64,000 bases of DNA from Adiantum capillus-veneris (GCA_014529385.2 CM043967.1:80304278-80368277); one strand, 5' to 3'. Positions 1 through 10,480 are shown, counted from the first letter of the stretch. Notes: generated from the sequence alone by a model not told the origin. Numbers and translations: made by a program.

Positions 1-164
1 GTGATCACACAAAATTTGTGGTAATTAAGTAAATATTAAATCTCTGACACACACACATACACACATATGGCTAATTATAGTGTGTTGCTATTTCCTTGGT
101 ATAAATTTGCTAGGACTGTTGGCATGGGGTACCTTTAGTGAATAACTCGCTTAAATTCCCTAAG

Positions 165-240
165 CATTGTATATACTGGTATTGGTATTGGTACTCGTAC
201 TGGTACTGAATGGTACTGACAGTCTACACTATTGATACTG
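165..240. repeat. Degenerate GGTACT/GGTATT hexamer repeat
   Basis: A short run of imperfect hexamers of the type GGTATT, GGTACT and GATACT. It resembles in style the TACCTG repeats in the Copia leader (6467-6525) and the arrays at 7.6-9.0 kb. No gene was seen in the first 450 bases. Confidence 0.6.
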
Positions 241-469
241 ATACTACTATACTGCTATACTAGTACTAATAGTTGCAAGATTGGCATGAGAATTTTTGAG
301 ATGTTGAATCCATTCTTTTGTAGGCGACTGAAGGATAGATACACATGTTGTTGCAAATACCATGTGCAAATGTCCTTTTTGAAGGACACACTCAACCACA
401 TGCGCTCTCGTGCTTTTGGGTTGCATAGAGCAGGTTGTGACTGAATATGCAGTATCTATGCCCCAGGTG

Positions 470-1110
470 AGAACATTAGCAAGGGTTGCTTGGCTTCGCA
501 TCACACGTTCAAAGGTGTCACACATATGTGGGAGTCTGTTCTCTATCCAAAGCCCGCAGATGCAGTTTTCCATAGAAGGGAATGTATAAGGGAGAGTGTT
601 TGACATGTGGAGTGAATAGATTGGAATTATCCTGCTTGGAGACAGCAAAGCCAGGTAGTAGTATTAATATGAAAGTATTTGCATATGTACAAGCTCAAAA
701 CAAGCAGGGAGATAGTAACAAAAGAAAAGATCTTTTGCACAAAGATATGCAGTGTTGGGAGTTTCTTCAACTCTTGAAGACCAAGTTGGAGCTCTTTATC
801 ACTCATAACTATGTGGCTCAATGGCAAGGACAACAATTCAAGGATTGTCTTCTTCGGTTTCTGGACGATGTCGTCATGTCAGTTTTTGATTTTACAGAGA
901 ATTATGCCTTCAAGGAACAAAACGAGATTCAATCAATGCATTGGCAATCTAGTCAAGTAACCATTTTTTAACACATAATGTACTACCGAAGGCAGGGGAG
1001 GTAGTCAAAACCATCCACTTCTTCATATCAGATGACAAGCTGCATGACACGTTGTTCGTGCAACACTGCTTCATGCTACATCGTGATTGGTTACAACAGA
1101 GGGTGTCACT
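470..1110 (+). pseudogene. Relic of an unclassified transposon-like ORF (DFTENY / EIQSMHW / ISDDKLHDTLF motifs)
   Basis: Three reading frames follow each other on the + strand. The first ends in FHRREC, just before 582. The second (582-971) contains GECLTCG, VFDFTENYAF and EIQSMHWQSSQVTIF. The third (about 970-1110) contains IHFFISDDKLHDTLFVQHC. In this order the motifs resemble an uncharacterised protein family that I recall as scattered through animal and some plant genomes. I take that family to be transposase-like, with acidic residues in FDFTENY and SDD. Frameshifts near 582 and 971 and the lack of an obvious C-terminal part make it a relic. The family assignment rests on remembered motifs, not on a search. 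No terminal repeats were found. Confidence 0.45.
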
Positions 1111-1225
1111 CCTAAACAACATTGGGTGTGGTCTGAACTTAGTTCTTGGTTTTGGCAGGAGTTATGCACTTTATGTGATGTTTGCCATAGATTTGGTGGT
1201 AGGTGTTTGATCAGCTAGTTTCCTT

Positions 1226-1505
1226 TTGCATTGTGTTGAGCGTTTATGCTCTTGTGAAAAATGCATTTACACTTTGTGTGGGCTGATCTATGGACTCATT
1301 TTATGCTTAGTTATGGCATCTTGCAGAGACAGTTCGTCATTGGATACACAGGTTGGTGTATCAGGTACATCTCAGAGGTGCAAATATGTGGTTTGTTGGC
1401 ATTGTGGCAGACCAGGGCACACGAGGAGACATTGTTTTAGGCGTTGGAGGCAGTGGAGTTTTCCATTGATTGTTAGTGAGAGGACGAGTGGTAGACACTT
1501 CTACT
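1226..1505 (+). pseudogene. Ty1/copia gag relic, 5' half (split by the young Copia)
   Basis: The frame carries a retroviral-type zinc knuckle, CWHCGRPGHTRRHC (C-x2-C-x4-H-x4-C), near 1398-1440. This nucleic-acid-binding motif ends a retrotransposon Gag. The sequence is cut at 1505, where the Copia element is inserted, and resumes at 7152 in protease-like sequence. The region before the knuckle is weakly conserved and no start codon can be assigned. It is a decayed copy on the strand opposite to the element interrupting it. Confidence 0.65.
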
Positions 1506-1692
1506 TGTTGGGATCGGAGAGCACACACACAGAGAGCCAGCACGAAGAAAGAGATAGACACAGTGTGTGGCGGAGCGGTACTCACACTACAATGTGTAGT
1601 TATGAGTATAGTTATTATGAATGAGTAAATGAATGGTTGTACATGGGCGGCTGAACAACGGGCAGCCGGGCACACGGGCCTTTAACCCAACA
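1506..1692 (-). repeat. 3' LTR of the young Copia
   Basis: A 187-bp terminal repeat, TGTTGGG...CCCAACA, nearly identical to 6965-7151. The right edge touches the polypurine tract and the left edge touches the CTACT target duplicate. Confidence 0.95.
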
Positions 1693-1703
1693 ATCTCCCA
1701 CTT
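1693..1703 (-). other. Polypurine tract of the young Copia
   Basis: Read on the minus strand this is AAGTGGGAGAT, directly before the 3' LTR start TGTTGGG. This is the usual copia plus-strand primer. Confidence 0.8.
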
Positions 1704-1747
1704 AAAGGCAGTGTGCCTTTAAAGTGGCCAAAGTACAGCAAAAGAAG

Positions 1748-4700
1748 TCAAGCCATACCCATCAGCGATCTACAGTGTGCAAACCGCTGTGAGGCTAACG
1801 ACTTCGTGAGTAGATCAGCAGGGTTATCGTCAGTGTGTACCTTGACAAGCTCTATGCGCTTGTCCTCTAGCACCTCTCGTATGAAGTGATACCTCACCTC
1901 AATGTGCTTTGTCTTCGCATGGAAGACAGGATTCCGTGCCAATGCTATGGCACTCTGGCTATCACAATGTAGAATCGGAGCATCACCAGCCATACCAAGA
2001 TCTCCCACTAGTCGTGAGAGCCATACGGCCTCCTTGGCAGCCTCAGTGGCAGCCATATATTCAGCCTCTGTAGTGCTCAAAGCAACGCATGGCTGTAAAC
2101 GTGATGCCCACGAAACCGGTCCACCTGCAACTGTGAACACATAGCCGCTAGTAGACTTCCTCGAGTCCACTGACCTTGCATAGTCTGAATCTGTATATCC
2201 GCAAACAGACATATCCTTCTCACCATAACATAGGGACAACTCTGAAGTCCCTCTCAAGTATCTGAGAATACCTCTCACTGCATCCCAATGACGCTTGCCC
2301 GGGTTAGACATGTACCTGCTAACCACACCAACTGCATGAGCAAGATCTGGATGCGTAGCCACCATGGCATACATCAAGGAACCAACAGCTGACGCATAGG
2401 GAATCTGAGACATCTCTGTAGTCTCCAAATCTGTCTGAGGGCAGTCATCATGGCTGAGTTTTACATATGGAGGCAACGGGGTACTAATGGCCTTCCCCCC
2501 TTCCATATGAAAACGCTCAAGCACCCTGTCAATGTACTCTTTCTGACTAAGAAAGAGCATCTTGCGAGAACGATCACGAGTGATCCGCATACCCAAAATA
2601 TGACTGGCATCCCCAAGATCCTTCATGGAAAAGGTCTCATGTAGCCTATGTTTCAAGGCATCCACATCAGAAATACACTTCCCTGCGATCAACATGTCAT
2701 CCACATACAAAACCAAAACAATAAGACTACCATCTGCAGCCTTGCGAGTATAGAGGCATGGGTCCTCATAACTGCGTACATAACCCAATGAACTCATGAA
2801 TGCATCAAACTTACGATACCATTCACGAGATGATTGCTTCAGCCCATACAAGGTCTTAAGAAGCCGGCATACCATCTTCTTTGAGCCATGAATAACAAAC
2901 CCACTTGGTTGCTCCATGTACAAATCCTCGTGCAAGTCCGGATGTAAGAAAGCTGTCTTTACATCCATTTGCTTCAACTCCATGTCTTCTGTAGCTACCA
3001 AGGCAAACAACATACGCAAAGTAGACATCTTCACCACTGGGGAGAAGATCTCGTCGAAATCAATGCCCTTCTGTTGCTTGAATCCTTTAGCCACAAGCCT
3101 TGCTTTGTACCTAGGCTTTGCATCCATTGAACACAATTTTATCTTGTAAACCCACTTGCATGGTATTGCCTTCTTACCCTTTGGCAAAGGAGTAAGCTCC
3201 CACGTTTCATTTTGGATCAACGAATCCATCTCTGACTGCATAGCCTGCTCCCACTTGAGCTTGTCAACACTAGACATGGCCTCATCATAACATGATGGCT
3301 CCCCGCAATCAGTCAACAATACATAATCCATAGAAGGCACAAAACGCTGAGGCTGTCTTGCACGCCGCTCTGAACGCCTCAAAGACTGTGCAGGAGGTGC
3401 ATCTGGCTGTCCCACATCTACATGATCTCCCAACAAGGGCTGATCTCCCACTTGAGGGTCAATGGGCTGCCCACGAGCAGCCATGGGACCATCATACCGA
3501 TGACCATCCTCCTCAAATATCACACGCCGAACCTCAACCGTTCGCGGTGATGCTCTATACATAGAGTCCTCATGAAAAACAACATCATGGCTGCGCACAA
3601 TCTTCCTGTCAATAGGATCCCACAATCGATAACCCATCTCACCAGAGCTACCATAACCCAAGAAGATACATCTCTTGCTCTTTGGATCCAATTTGCTGCG
3701 TTTTGCCTTAGGTACATGTACATAAGCTTCACAGCCAAAAACACGAAGGTGACCATACGAAGGTGGCAAACCTGTCCATACCTCTTCAGGCACTTTGAAG
3801 CCCAAAGGAACAATAGGTGAACGATTTATCAAATGCACAGAAGTGGCAACAGCTTCAGCCCAAAATCCATTTGACAAACCAGCCATAGAAAGCATACTAC
3901 GGACTTTTTCCTGTATAGTCCTGTTCATGCGCTCTGCCACACCATTTTGAGGAGGTGTATAGGGAGCACTAAGCTCATGCCGTATACCCTTCTCAACACA
4001 TAATGTTGTGAAAGCATGAGACATAAATTCACCCCCATTGTCCGTACGTAAGCACTTCAACTTACAACCTGATTGGTTCTCAACAAGAGCCAACCATTGC
4101 TTAAATATATCAAACACCATATCCTTCTTACGAATGGGGTATGCCCATACCTTCCTGCTAGCATCATCAATGAACGTAACAAAGTACATAGCACCTCCAA
4201 GAGAAGCATTGGGCATCGGCCCACATACATCACTATGCACCAAAGCTAGCTTTTCCAAAGATCTGTGTGGAACACTTTTCTTATGAGAAGACCGAGCATG
4301 TCGACCATAAAGGCAATGCTCACAAAACTCAAAACCACCAAAATCTGAAACGGGAATGTAATCCGCACGTGCCAACAACTTCAAACCTTTTAGTGACATA
4401 TGCCCCAAACGCTGATGCCATAAAGAAGCAGGAGGTTGCTCAGTGATCCCCACAATGTGATTAGCCACACTAGCTACACAAAGGGAATACAACGTATTCC
4501 TCTTAGCACCTTTAACCAAAACAAGGCTGCCCTTAGTGATCTTCCAACCTCCATCACCAAAATATACATTGAAACCAAGTGAATCCAATTGACCCACACT
4601 AATCAAGCTTTTTGCAAGAGCCGGCACATGACGCACACGCTGCAAGACAAACGTAGTAGAGTTTGGCATAGCCAAATGAATATCCCCAATGCCATGAGTC

Positions 4701-5794
4701 TGCATAGAACGCCCATCGGCAATCCTGACAGTACCTGTGCTCGAAGCATCGTAGTCATGAAACCACGACCTATGAGGCGTAACGTGAAAAGAAGCACCAC
4801 TGTCAATGACCCAATCCATAGGCATACTACGCTCATGAGTGAGAAGAAAAGCGTCATCAAAATAGGATGCAAGCAACACATCACCAAGCTCTTCACTAGT
4901 AGCACTAGTCGGAGTACATACATGGTCATCTTGAGAGCTACACTCTCCCCGTGTTGCATTTAACTCCTCAATCTTGACATTGGATTTAGGCTTGTCCTTA
5001 GCATCATGGTCTTTCTTCTTACCATCTCCATTTTCCCTTTTCCACTTGTAACAATCCTTTTTGAAATGGCCTTTTCTACCACAATGAAAACATTCCACAT
5101 CCTTTTTACTTGTGCCTGCACGGGACTTGCTTCTAGATTTACCCCTGTTGGACTTATACTTGTCCATAGTCCTGCCTCTGACAACCATTGCACTAGAAGA
5201 CTTACTACCTGCATTATTCTTTCGATTAATCTCTTCCGTGAGAAGACTAGACTCCACATTAGTACTTGTCAACTCATTCGCAGGAACCGAGTTACTTATG
5301 GCTGTCCTAAATGTGTCCCATGACTTAGGCAACGTGACAAGTAAAAACATAGCTTTTACATTTTCCTCAAACGTAATTTCCTGCGTAGCAAGTTGGCTGA
5401 AAATTGTATTGAACTCATTCAAATGCGCATTCATGGAAGCACCTTCCTCCATTCGCAAATCAATAAGCTTTTTAATCCAATACACCATAGAAGCAGCCGA
5501 ATGCTTATCATACATATCGCAAATCCGCTGCCATAGCTCATAAGCTCCACCCTGTGCATCTTTCACATTGTAATAAACAGACTTTGAAAGGGAAAGCCTA
5601 ATGGTAGACCTGCACATCTCATCTAGCTCCTCCCAATCATCCCTCTCCATGTTCTCTGGCTTAACTCCCTGCAACTTTAGAGGTCGAATCTGTTTCTTCT
5701 GCACCAAGACATCCCAAATCTGATCTTTCCAATATGAGAAGTTAGCACCATCCAACTTCTCAATATTGAAAACTGTGTCCTCTTTAGTGCCCAT
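1748..5794 (-). CDS. Copia gag-pol polyprotein, intact (1348 aa)
   Basis: This polyprotein carries out reverse transcription and integration of the Copia element. I start it at the methionine of MGTKEDTVFNIEKLDGANF (5794), which matches usual copia Gag starts; the frame is open for 31 more codons upstream. Approximate order from that Met: Gag UBN2 region 10-200; zinc knuckle CFHCGRKGHFKKDC 235-248; protease DSGAS at 331; GAG-pre-integrase HQRLGH near 460; integrase acidic residues in HSDVCG (522), RTDNGGEF (585) and NGVAERMNR (621); reverse transcriptase with YVDD at about 1030; RNase H to the C-terminus. I saw no stop or frameshift. Length and order are normal for copia, so the protein may be functional. 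The 5888-6950 leader has several short upstream ATGs. Confidence 0.95.
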   Translation of the reverse strand: MGTKEDTVFNIEKLDGANFSYWKDQIWDVLVQKKQIRPLKLQGVKPENMERDDWEELDEMCRSTIRLSLSKSVYYNVKDAQGGAYELWQRICDMYDKHSAASMVYWIKKLIDLRMEEGASMNAHLNEFNTIFSQLATQEITFEENVKAMFLLVTLPKSWDTFRTAISNSVPANELTSTNVESSLLTEEINRKNNAGSKSSSAMVVRGRTMDKYKSNRGKSRSKSRAGTSKKDVECFHCGRKGHFKKDCYKWKRENGDGKKKDHDAKDKPKSNVKIEELNATRGECSSQDDHVCTPTSATSEELGDVLLASYFDDAFLLTHERSMPMDWVIDSGASFHVTPHRSWFHDYDASSTGTVRIADGRSMQTHGIGDIHLAMPNSTTFVLQRVRHVPALAKSLISVGQLDSLGFNVYFGDGGWKITKGSLVLVKGAKRNTLYSLCVASVANHIVGITEQPPASLWHQRLGHMSLKGLKLLARADYIPVSDFGGFEFCEHCLYGRHARSSHKKSVPHRSLEKLALVHSDVCGPMPNASLGGAMYFVTFIDDASRKVWAYPIRKKDMVFDIFKQWLALVENQSGCKLKCLRTDNGGEFMSHAFTTLCVEKGIRHELSAPYTPPQNGVAERMNRTIQEKVRSMLSMAGLSNGFWAEAVATSVHLINRSPIVPLGFKVPEEVWTGLPPSYGHLRVFGCEAYVHVPKAKRSKLDPKSKRCIFLGYGSSGEMGYRLWDPIDRKIVRSHDVVFHEDSMYRASPRTVEVRRVIFEEDGHRYDGPMAARGQPIDPQVGDQPLLGDHVDVGQPDAPPAQSLRRSERRARQPQRFVPSMDYVLLTDCGEPSCYDEAMSSVDKLKWEQAMQSEMDSLIQNETWELTPLPKGKKAIPCKWVYKIKLCSMDAKPRYKARLVAKGFKQQKGIDFDEIFSPVVKMSTLRMLFALVATEDMELKQMDVKTAFLHPDLHEDLYMEQPSGFVIHGSKKMVCRLLKTLYGLKQSSREWYRKFDAFMSSLGYVRSYEDPCLYTRKAADGSLIVLVLYVDDMLIAGKCISDVDALKHRLHETFSMKDLGDASHILGMRITRDRSRKMLFLSQKEYIDRVLERFHMEGGKAISTPLPPYVKLSHDDCPQTDLETTEMSQIPYASAVGSLMYAMVATHPDLAHAVGVVSRYMSNPGKRHWDAVRGILRYLRGTSELSLCYGEKDMSVCGYTDSDYARSVDSRKSTSGYVFTVAGGPVSWASRLQPCVALSTTEAEYMAATEAAKEAVWLSRLVGDLGMAGDAPILHCDSQSAIALARNPVFHAKTKHIEVRYHFIREVLEDKRIELVKVHTDDNPADLLTKSLASQRFAHCRSLMGMA

Positions 5795-6466
5795 TACAAC
5801 AAGAATGCAACAATGAGAAACCTGTAACCAACCAACAAACTGCCACAACAAAGTAGTGTTGCAAATCTGACAACACCTGCTGCTCAATCAAAGAGCAAAT
5901 GCATAGAGTATAAATCAGCCCATAATATGGTCAAAAAACGTACGTAGAAATCCACAAAGAAATGCATAAACCCGTGACACCTGTAACTCAACCGGCCTAG
6001 GCAAACTGTGCCACAAAATGCATCAACAATGAGCTGTCATAGAGGCATAAACATACTCCATGTCTGAATAACCACAATAGAGACATAAGCTGACCAAGCT
6101 TACACAAATCCGTGAGCATAAATGGATCCAAGTGAGCATATAACCAATGCACAAGCTCAACGAAGTCCAATCTCTACTGTCAACCAAGTACCTGTCCGTA
6201 CTCAAACCGCAACACTGCAAGCAAGAGCAAACCTGCTCTATGTATAAGTGAACCAAATCTCCACAATATCATGCATAAAGAGTGTCTGTCAAACTGCCAT
6301 ATCCACATCCATCAACATACATAGATGATGTAAACCTGTAGCTCAAGAACACGCATAAACAGACTGCCGAGAAGAGTAGAAGCTCCCACTCAAACCACAA
6401 CCATATACATGGCTGTCCCACAGTCAAAATACATGTTTTGTAACCACAGAAGAGACCTGTATCCAA

Positions 6467-6525
6467 AGCTCCCTGTAACCTGTAACCTGTACCCGTACCT
6501 GTACCTGTACCTGTACCTGTAGTCG
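6467..6525. repeat. TGTAACC/TGTACC tandem repeats in the Copia leader
   Basis: About nine imperfect 6-7-bp units (CTGTAAC then CTGTACC) lie in the untranslated leader between the primer site and gag. The rest of the leader (5888-6950) shows no coding signal. Confidence 0.75.
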
Positions 6526-6950
6526 AAGAAGACAATGTCGCCAAAACTCCCACTCTTTCTGTGTGTATGAGGCCACTCCAAGAAGAGGCTACACACTCTC
6601 AAATGAGCTGTGGGCTCACGTAAGTGGAAGACACTACAACAATGGCACCTGTAATGGCTATGGAAGCTCTGGCAACAGAAAACTACCAAAGAGAGCTGAA
6701 AAACGCAGCTCCTAGTCTGTAGCTCGGATGGGATTTCTGATGGCACGAATGGCTCCGAAAGGGGGGTTAAACCCCAAGACGCCTGATGAAAATACTCGCA
6801 GAGTGCTGAACCTTCCAATGCCAAGCTCAGAAAAACCTTCTGCTCTTTGGAAATGCGCGCGTGCGCGAAACCGAAAAACGGCAATAAAACAGCAGCAAGT
6901 TTCAACACACTCAACAATGATGATGAAGCTCTCAATGCTCTCACTACCAA

Positions 6951-6962
6951 GCTCTGATACCA
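6951..6962 (-). other. Primer-binding site (initiator tRNA-Met) of the young Copia
   Basis: On the minus strand, TGGTATCAGAGC sits two bases inside the 5' LTR. This is the standard plant LTR-retrotransposon site for initiator tRNA-Met. Confidence 0.92.
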
Positions 6963-6964
6963 CT

Positions 6965-7151
6965 TGTTGGGATCGGAGAGCACACACATAGAGAGCCAGC
7001 ACGAAGAAGGAGATAGACACAGTGTGTGGCGGAGCGGTACTCACACTACAATGTGTAGTTATGAGTATAGTTATTATGAATGAGTAAATGAATGGCTGTA
7101 CATGGGCGGCTGAACAACGGGCAGCCGGGCACACGGGCCTTTAACCCAACA
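6965..7151 (-). repeat. 5' LTR of the young Copia
   Basis: A 187-bp repeat that differs from 1506-1692 by three transitions. It is flanked on the right by the CTACT target duplicate. Confidence 0.95.
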
Positions 7152-7425
7152 CTACTTCTGCTGGTTCACCTAGACATGCATTGACTTTCTCACAATTGGC
7201 AGCTAGACAACAATGCTTACACCATCTTACTCCTCACAGGGAGTGGTTTAGCACATTTTTTGCTCTGAGACAAGATGGTGTGCATGGTGTGGGTGACATT
7301 ATTTGCACTTTGCCAGTGGGAGCATGCTTGTGCTCCATGATGTTCAATATGTGCTTGATGCTCATAGGAGTTTTATCTCCGTCTCGCAACTTAGAGATCA
7401 TGGGTGTCATGTTCAATTGACTTTT
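7152..7425 (+). pseudogene. Ty1/copia protease relic, 3' half of the split element
   Basis: This resumes the copia relic that stops at 1505. The frame gives HHLTPHREWFSTF, the region after the catalytic DSGA of copia protease, here without that triad. It then shifts frame to LVLHDVQYVLD and FISVSQLRDHGC, the conserved 'DVLYVP...LISVSQL' block before the integrase. Removing the Copia and one CTACT copy joins the two halves. Frameshifts make it non-functional. Confidence 0.75.
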
Positions 7426-7575
7426 ATCACTTCATTTATAAAATGGGTACCATTGTCACTCACAATCTCAAAGGGACATCCGAATCGTAATAATGTTTTC
7501 AAAGAGGAACTTAGATGTTGTCTTTGCATCAGCTTTGCGTGTAGCTTTAGCTTCAACCCATTTTGTTACATAGGC
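7423..7575 (-). pseudogene. Ty3/gypsy integrase fragment
   Basis: The minus strand reads YVTKWVEAKATRKADAKTT followed by FLFENIIT, then shifts frame into a decayed 'FGCP...SDNGTHF' block. This is the central part of a gypsy integrase core, about 50 residues. It is an isolated scrap abutting the copia relic; no LTR was found. Confidence 0.7.
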
Positions 7576-7635
7576 AGTAGCATCGGACACATATCATCGG
7601 TATAGGTGTTGCTATAATAATTTTCCATACCGAGC

Positions 7636-7732
7636 TTATATCGATGCCGATATCAATGCGTATATCGATGCATATACATATGCCCATATAGATGCCTATA
7701 TAGACGCTTGTATAGATGCCCATATTGATGTC
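7636..7732 (+). repeat. Degenerate 12-bp tandem array (TATATCGATGCC type)
   Basis: About eight units drift around TATATCGATGCC. The same unit recurs in inverted orientation at 8936-9049. The 7733-7900 gap has no gene; a 25-bp stretch of it resembles a gag scrap but is unassigned. Confidence 0.75.
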
Positions 7733-7899
7733 TGCACCTGCAAAATTTTTTTGAGCAGAGAGGAGTGCCATTTGTTGCTGCATGTGTTGCAGTAACAAAG
7801 GCCAAACCTCTCTGCCCAAAAGAGGAATGCAAAAGCAACCGCACTTTGTGTTAAGATAGATTGATATTGCACCATAAAACAATAAAGAAGTGCTAAGCA

Positions 7900-8490
7900 A
7901 ATGACCATAAATATGAAACACTAAATAACCATAACCATAAACCAAAACCATGATAGACATAACCATTACCATTGCCATAAATAGAACCAAAACTATAACC
8001 ATAACAATAACTGTAAGGAAAACCATAAGTTTAAGTTTAAACAAAATCAATTCCATTGTCATTGCTTTAACCATAAACAACACCATAACCTTAACTAATG
8101 CCAATGGTATAATCATAAACAAAAGCATAAGCATTGCCACTATCATAACCATAAACATAAGCATAAGCATGACCATAAAAGGGTGTCAAAACCATAAATA
8201 TTTGTACTAACATTACTATAAAAAAATCATAACCATAAGCGTTGTTAAAACCATAGCCGTGGCTACCATCAAAGCGTTGCCAAAACCATAACCATTATCA
8301 CTAGCATAAAAAAAAAAAAACCATACCCATTGTGAGTGGCATAACAAAAAATAAACCATAAGCATAAGGATTATCAAAATTTTAACCATTGCCTCCATAA
8401 TAACCATAAGCATAAGCATAACGATAAAAGTATTGTTAGAACTATAAACATTGTCATTATCATAACCATAAACTTAAGCATAACCATAAA
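7900..8490. repeat. Long degenerate CATAAC/CCATAA hexamer array
   Basis: Roughly 590 bp are dominated by imperfect ACCATAA and GCATAAGCATAA units. The apparent long minus-strand frame full of M, L and V is a translation artefact of the repeat. Confidence 0.8.
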
Positions 8491-8492
8491 GA

Positions 8493-8622
8493 ATGATTAT
8501 GTGTGTGTGATTGTGCATGTTGTGTGATTATGTGTGTGGTTTTGCATGTGTGTGTAGTTATATGTGCATATTTATGTGTATGTGCGTGTTTATGTATGTA
8601 TGTATGTATGTATGTATGCATG
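8493..8622. repeat. TG-rich and (GTAT)n microsatellite
   Basis: TGTGTG-rich sequence passes into perfect GTAT tetramers (about 8593-8620). No coding signal is seen in 8623-8935. Confidence 0.8.
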
Positions 8623-8935
8623 CATGAAAGCAAAAGAAAGAGCACTCACATTTAAAGAATGCGAGTGTGTGAGGAGTACGAAGGATCGAGTAAATACCCG
8701 AAAAAACAATGCATAAGCATTTTGTTAATCACACACACAAACACAATTTTTTTCCACAAATACAACAAAAATATGTACCTTCTTTGTGTAGAAATATGTG
8801 GAAGCGTAGATCAAATAGGAAACTCCACAAAGGTCTGCAAGATGGGAGGAGGAGTTGGGGAGGAGCTATGGAGGCGGTGTAGAGAAGAGAGAAAATGCAA
8901 AAGATGAGCTCTCAAGTTTTGTAAAATAACAGGCC

Positions 8936-9049
8936 ATTGATATATGCGTTTGTATAGACGACAATATACGTCTCGATATAGGCATCGATATACGCGTCCA
9001 TAAAGTCTTTGTCGATATACGTGTTGGTATATGCATCGGGATACGCAAC
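8936..9049 (-). repeat. Inverted copy of the 12-bp array
   Basis: Units such as GATATACGCGTC are the reverse complement, in rotated register, of those at 7636-7732. The two arrays are about 1.2 kb apart and face each other across the CATAAC array. Confidence 0.65.
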
Positions 9050-9979
9050 GGAAATTTAAATTTGAATTTTGAATTGAGCAATGTCTCCCTCCATCTTTAT
9101 CAACTCTTATCCGAATGCCCGCCAAGGACGTTGGAAAAACGGCGTTAGTAACCAAGTGATCCCTTGTAGTGACTTCAAACTTGAAGTAATTACAAAGGGC
9201 TTAAAAACCCTTAATGGTCCTCCCACCAAATTCTCTCATTGCCTTGGAATTCTTGCTTCTCTCTCACTTATCCTTGCTTCACTCTCTTTTCATGTGTAGA
9301 AGAGGTCTCCTTTTATAGATGTAAAGGATCCTCTATGGGGTGCCCTCTCTTGTGAGAGGTAATCGTCCATGTGTAGCTGTCCGTGTGTAGATGAGTCCAC
9401 TTAGAACTAGGCCATCAACCGTTGAATGTCAGCCAACTTCCCACTAGCCATTGACAACCGACCATTGATTGGTTGTTTTTCGATCACTTTTTGATTGACA
9501 TATATATTTTGGTAAAGAGGAATTTTCTCGGGTATGAAGTTTTGGTTTTCAACGATTGATTTTTCTCACACTCAATGGCTTCTCCTCATAAGGAGGCCTT
9601 ACAAATGTGTACTTCCGAAATAAAAAATACAAGGGTGAATCAGGCTCCATACTTAGCACCCCCAACCTGTCCCTGAATAGAATGCTGCCTCATAGACAAT
9701 TGAAATGTAGACCACACTACGCCTAAAAAACAACATCCATAAACTGTGAATGCATCGCGCCCAAGATTTCCAAGATAATGAACTTTGGAACACATCATCT
9801 CCATATTCTGGCCAACAACAATGGATTGTCTACATCACATCCACAATGTTTTGTATGCATCTCATTGGTTCCTTGCCAGGTGTAATGTGCCTTGAACTCT
9901 GACACACAGGTTCAAACATCGATCAAATGAACTTCAAGACACGGGTCCAAAGCAAGTCTTTGCCGCTCCTTTTGCCCCT
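9050..9979. other. Unassigned intergenic sequence
   Basis: No convincing ORF, LTR edge or RNA gene was seen. The region lies on the 3' side of the minus-strand copia relic at 9980-10480 and may be its decayed pol. Confidence 0.4.
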
Positions 9980-10480
9980 CTATGTCGCCCATGTGCCTCT
10001 CTCAGATTGAAGCATGTTGTGGCAACTGCCATCGAGCAAGAAAGCTAGAGCCGAGTGCATTGTGGCCGCTTCCACATGTGCCATGCCGCTCTCCTCGGTG
10101 AGACCACTACATGTGCTGTCCTCGTCAAGCTTGCCTTTTCCTTTGTCCCTTCCCGAACCTTGAGCCTTGTCCTTGGAGACTAAGGTAACTTCCTTCTTAG
10201 CAAGAAAATAGATGAGACAATGAGAATCTAGCTTTCTCTTTGTGATTTTCAAGCCTAATGCCCTTCCCTCCATCTCATACTCCTTTGGCAACTTCGTAAG
10301 TACCAAGGTCACTAATTGAGTACTAGTCAAAGCACCGTCCATAGCCGAGAGATGATGTACCATGATACTAATCTCTTGCCTTTGCCTTTGCTACCAAAAA
10401 CATTGCCCTTTCTACTTGCCGTCGTCACTCAGCCTTGGCAAAAGCGTCTCAAGATGCTTAATAAACCTTGCTCCAAAATG
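9980..10480 (-). pseudogene. Ty1/copia Gag relic
   Basis: The open frame 10363-9980 gives LTSTQLVTLVLTKLPKEYE, the end of the UBN2-type Gag helix region, then a lysine-rich stretch. It ends in FLLDGSCHNML, which looks like a mutated protease entry ('LLDSGASHHM', catalytic DSG replaced by DGS). The primer-site remnant at 10929-10940 lies upstream in the correct orientation. No zinc knuckle was found, so the copy is badly decayed. Confidence 0.6.

Larger units (their letters stand above)
1506..7151 (-). mobile_element. Complete, young Ty1/copia LTR retrotransposon
   Basis: The element is 5646 bp with two 187-bp LTRs (1506-1692 and 6965-7151) that begin TGTTGGG and end CCCAACA. They differ by eye at only three positions, all transitions. 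The 5-bp target duplication CTACT is perfect (1501-1505 and 7152-7156). On the minus strand the order is 5' LTR (right), tRNA-Met-type primer site, a roughly 1.1-kb leader, one gag-pol ORF, polypurine tract, 3' LTR (left). All hallmarks of an autonomous element are present, and the low LTR divergence indicates recent insertion. It is nested in an older copia relic of opposite orientation. Confidence 0.95.

Noticed and set aside
1902-5543. Plus-strand frames of 60-140 aa across the Copia
   Set aside because: They are antisense shadows of the long minus-strand polyprotein.
7553-8176. A 207-aa minus-strand frame rich in M, L and V
   Set aside because: It is a translation of the CATAAC hexamer array, with biased composition and no domain.
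8500-8640. Plant telomere repeat or CRISPR-like array
   Set aside because: The TG and GTAT repeats do not match TTTAGGG. Repeat-spacer regularity is absent, and this is eukaryotic nuclear DNA.
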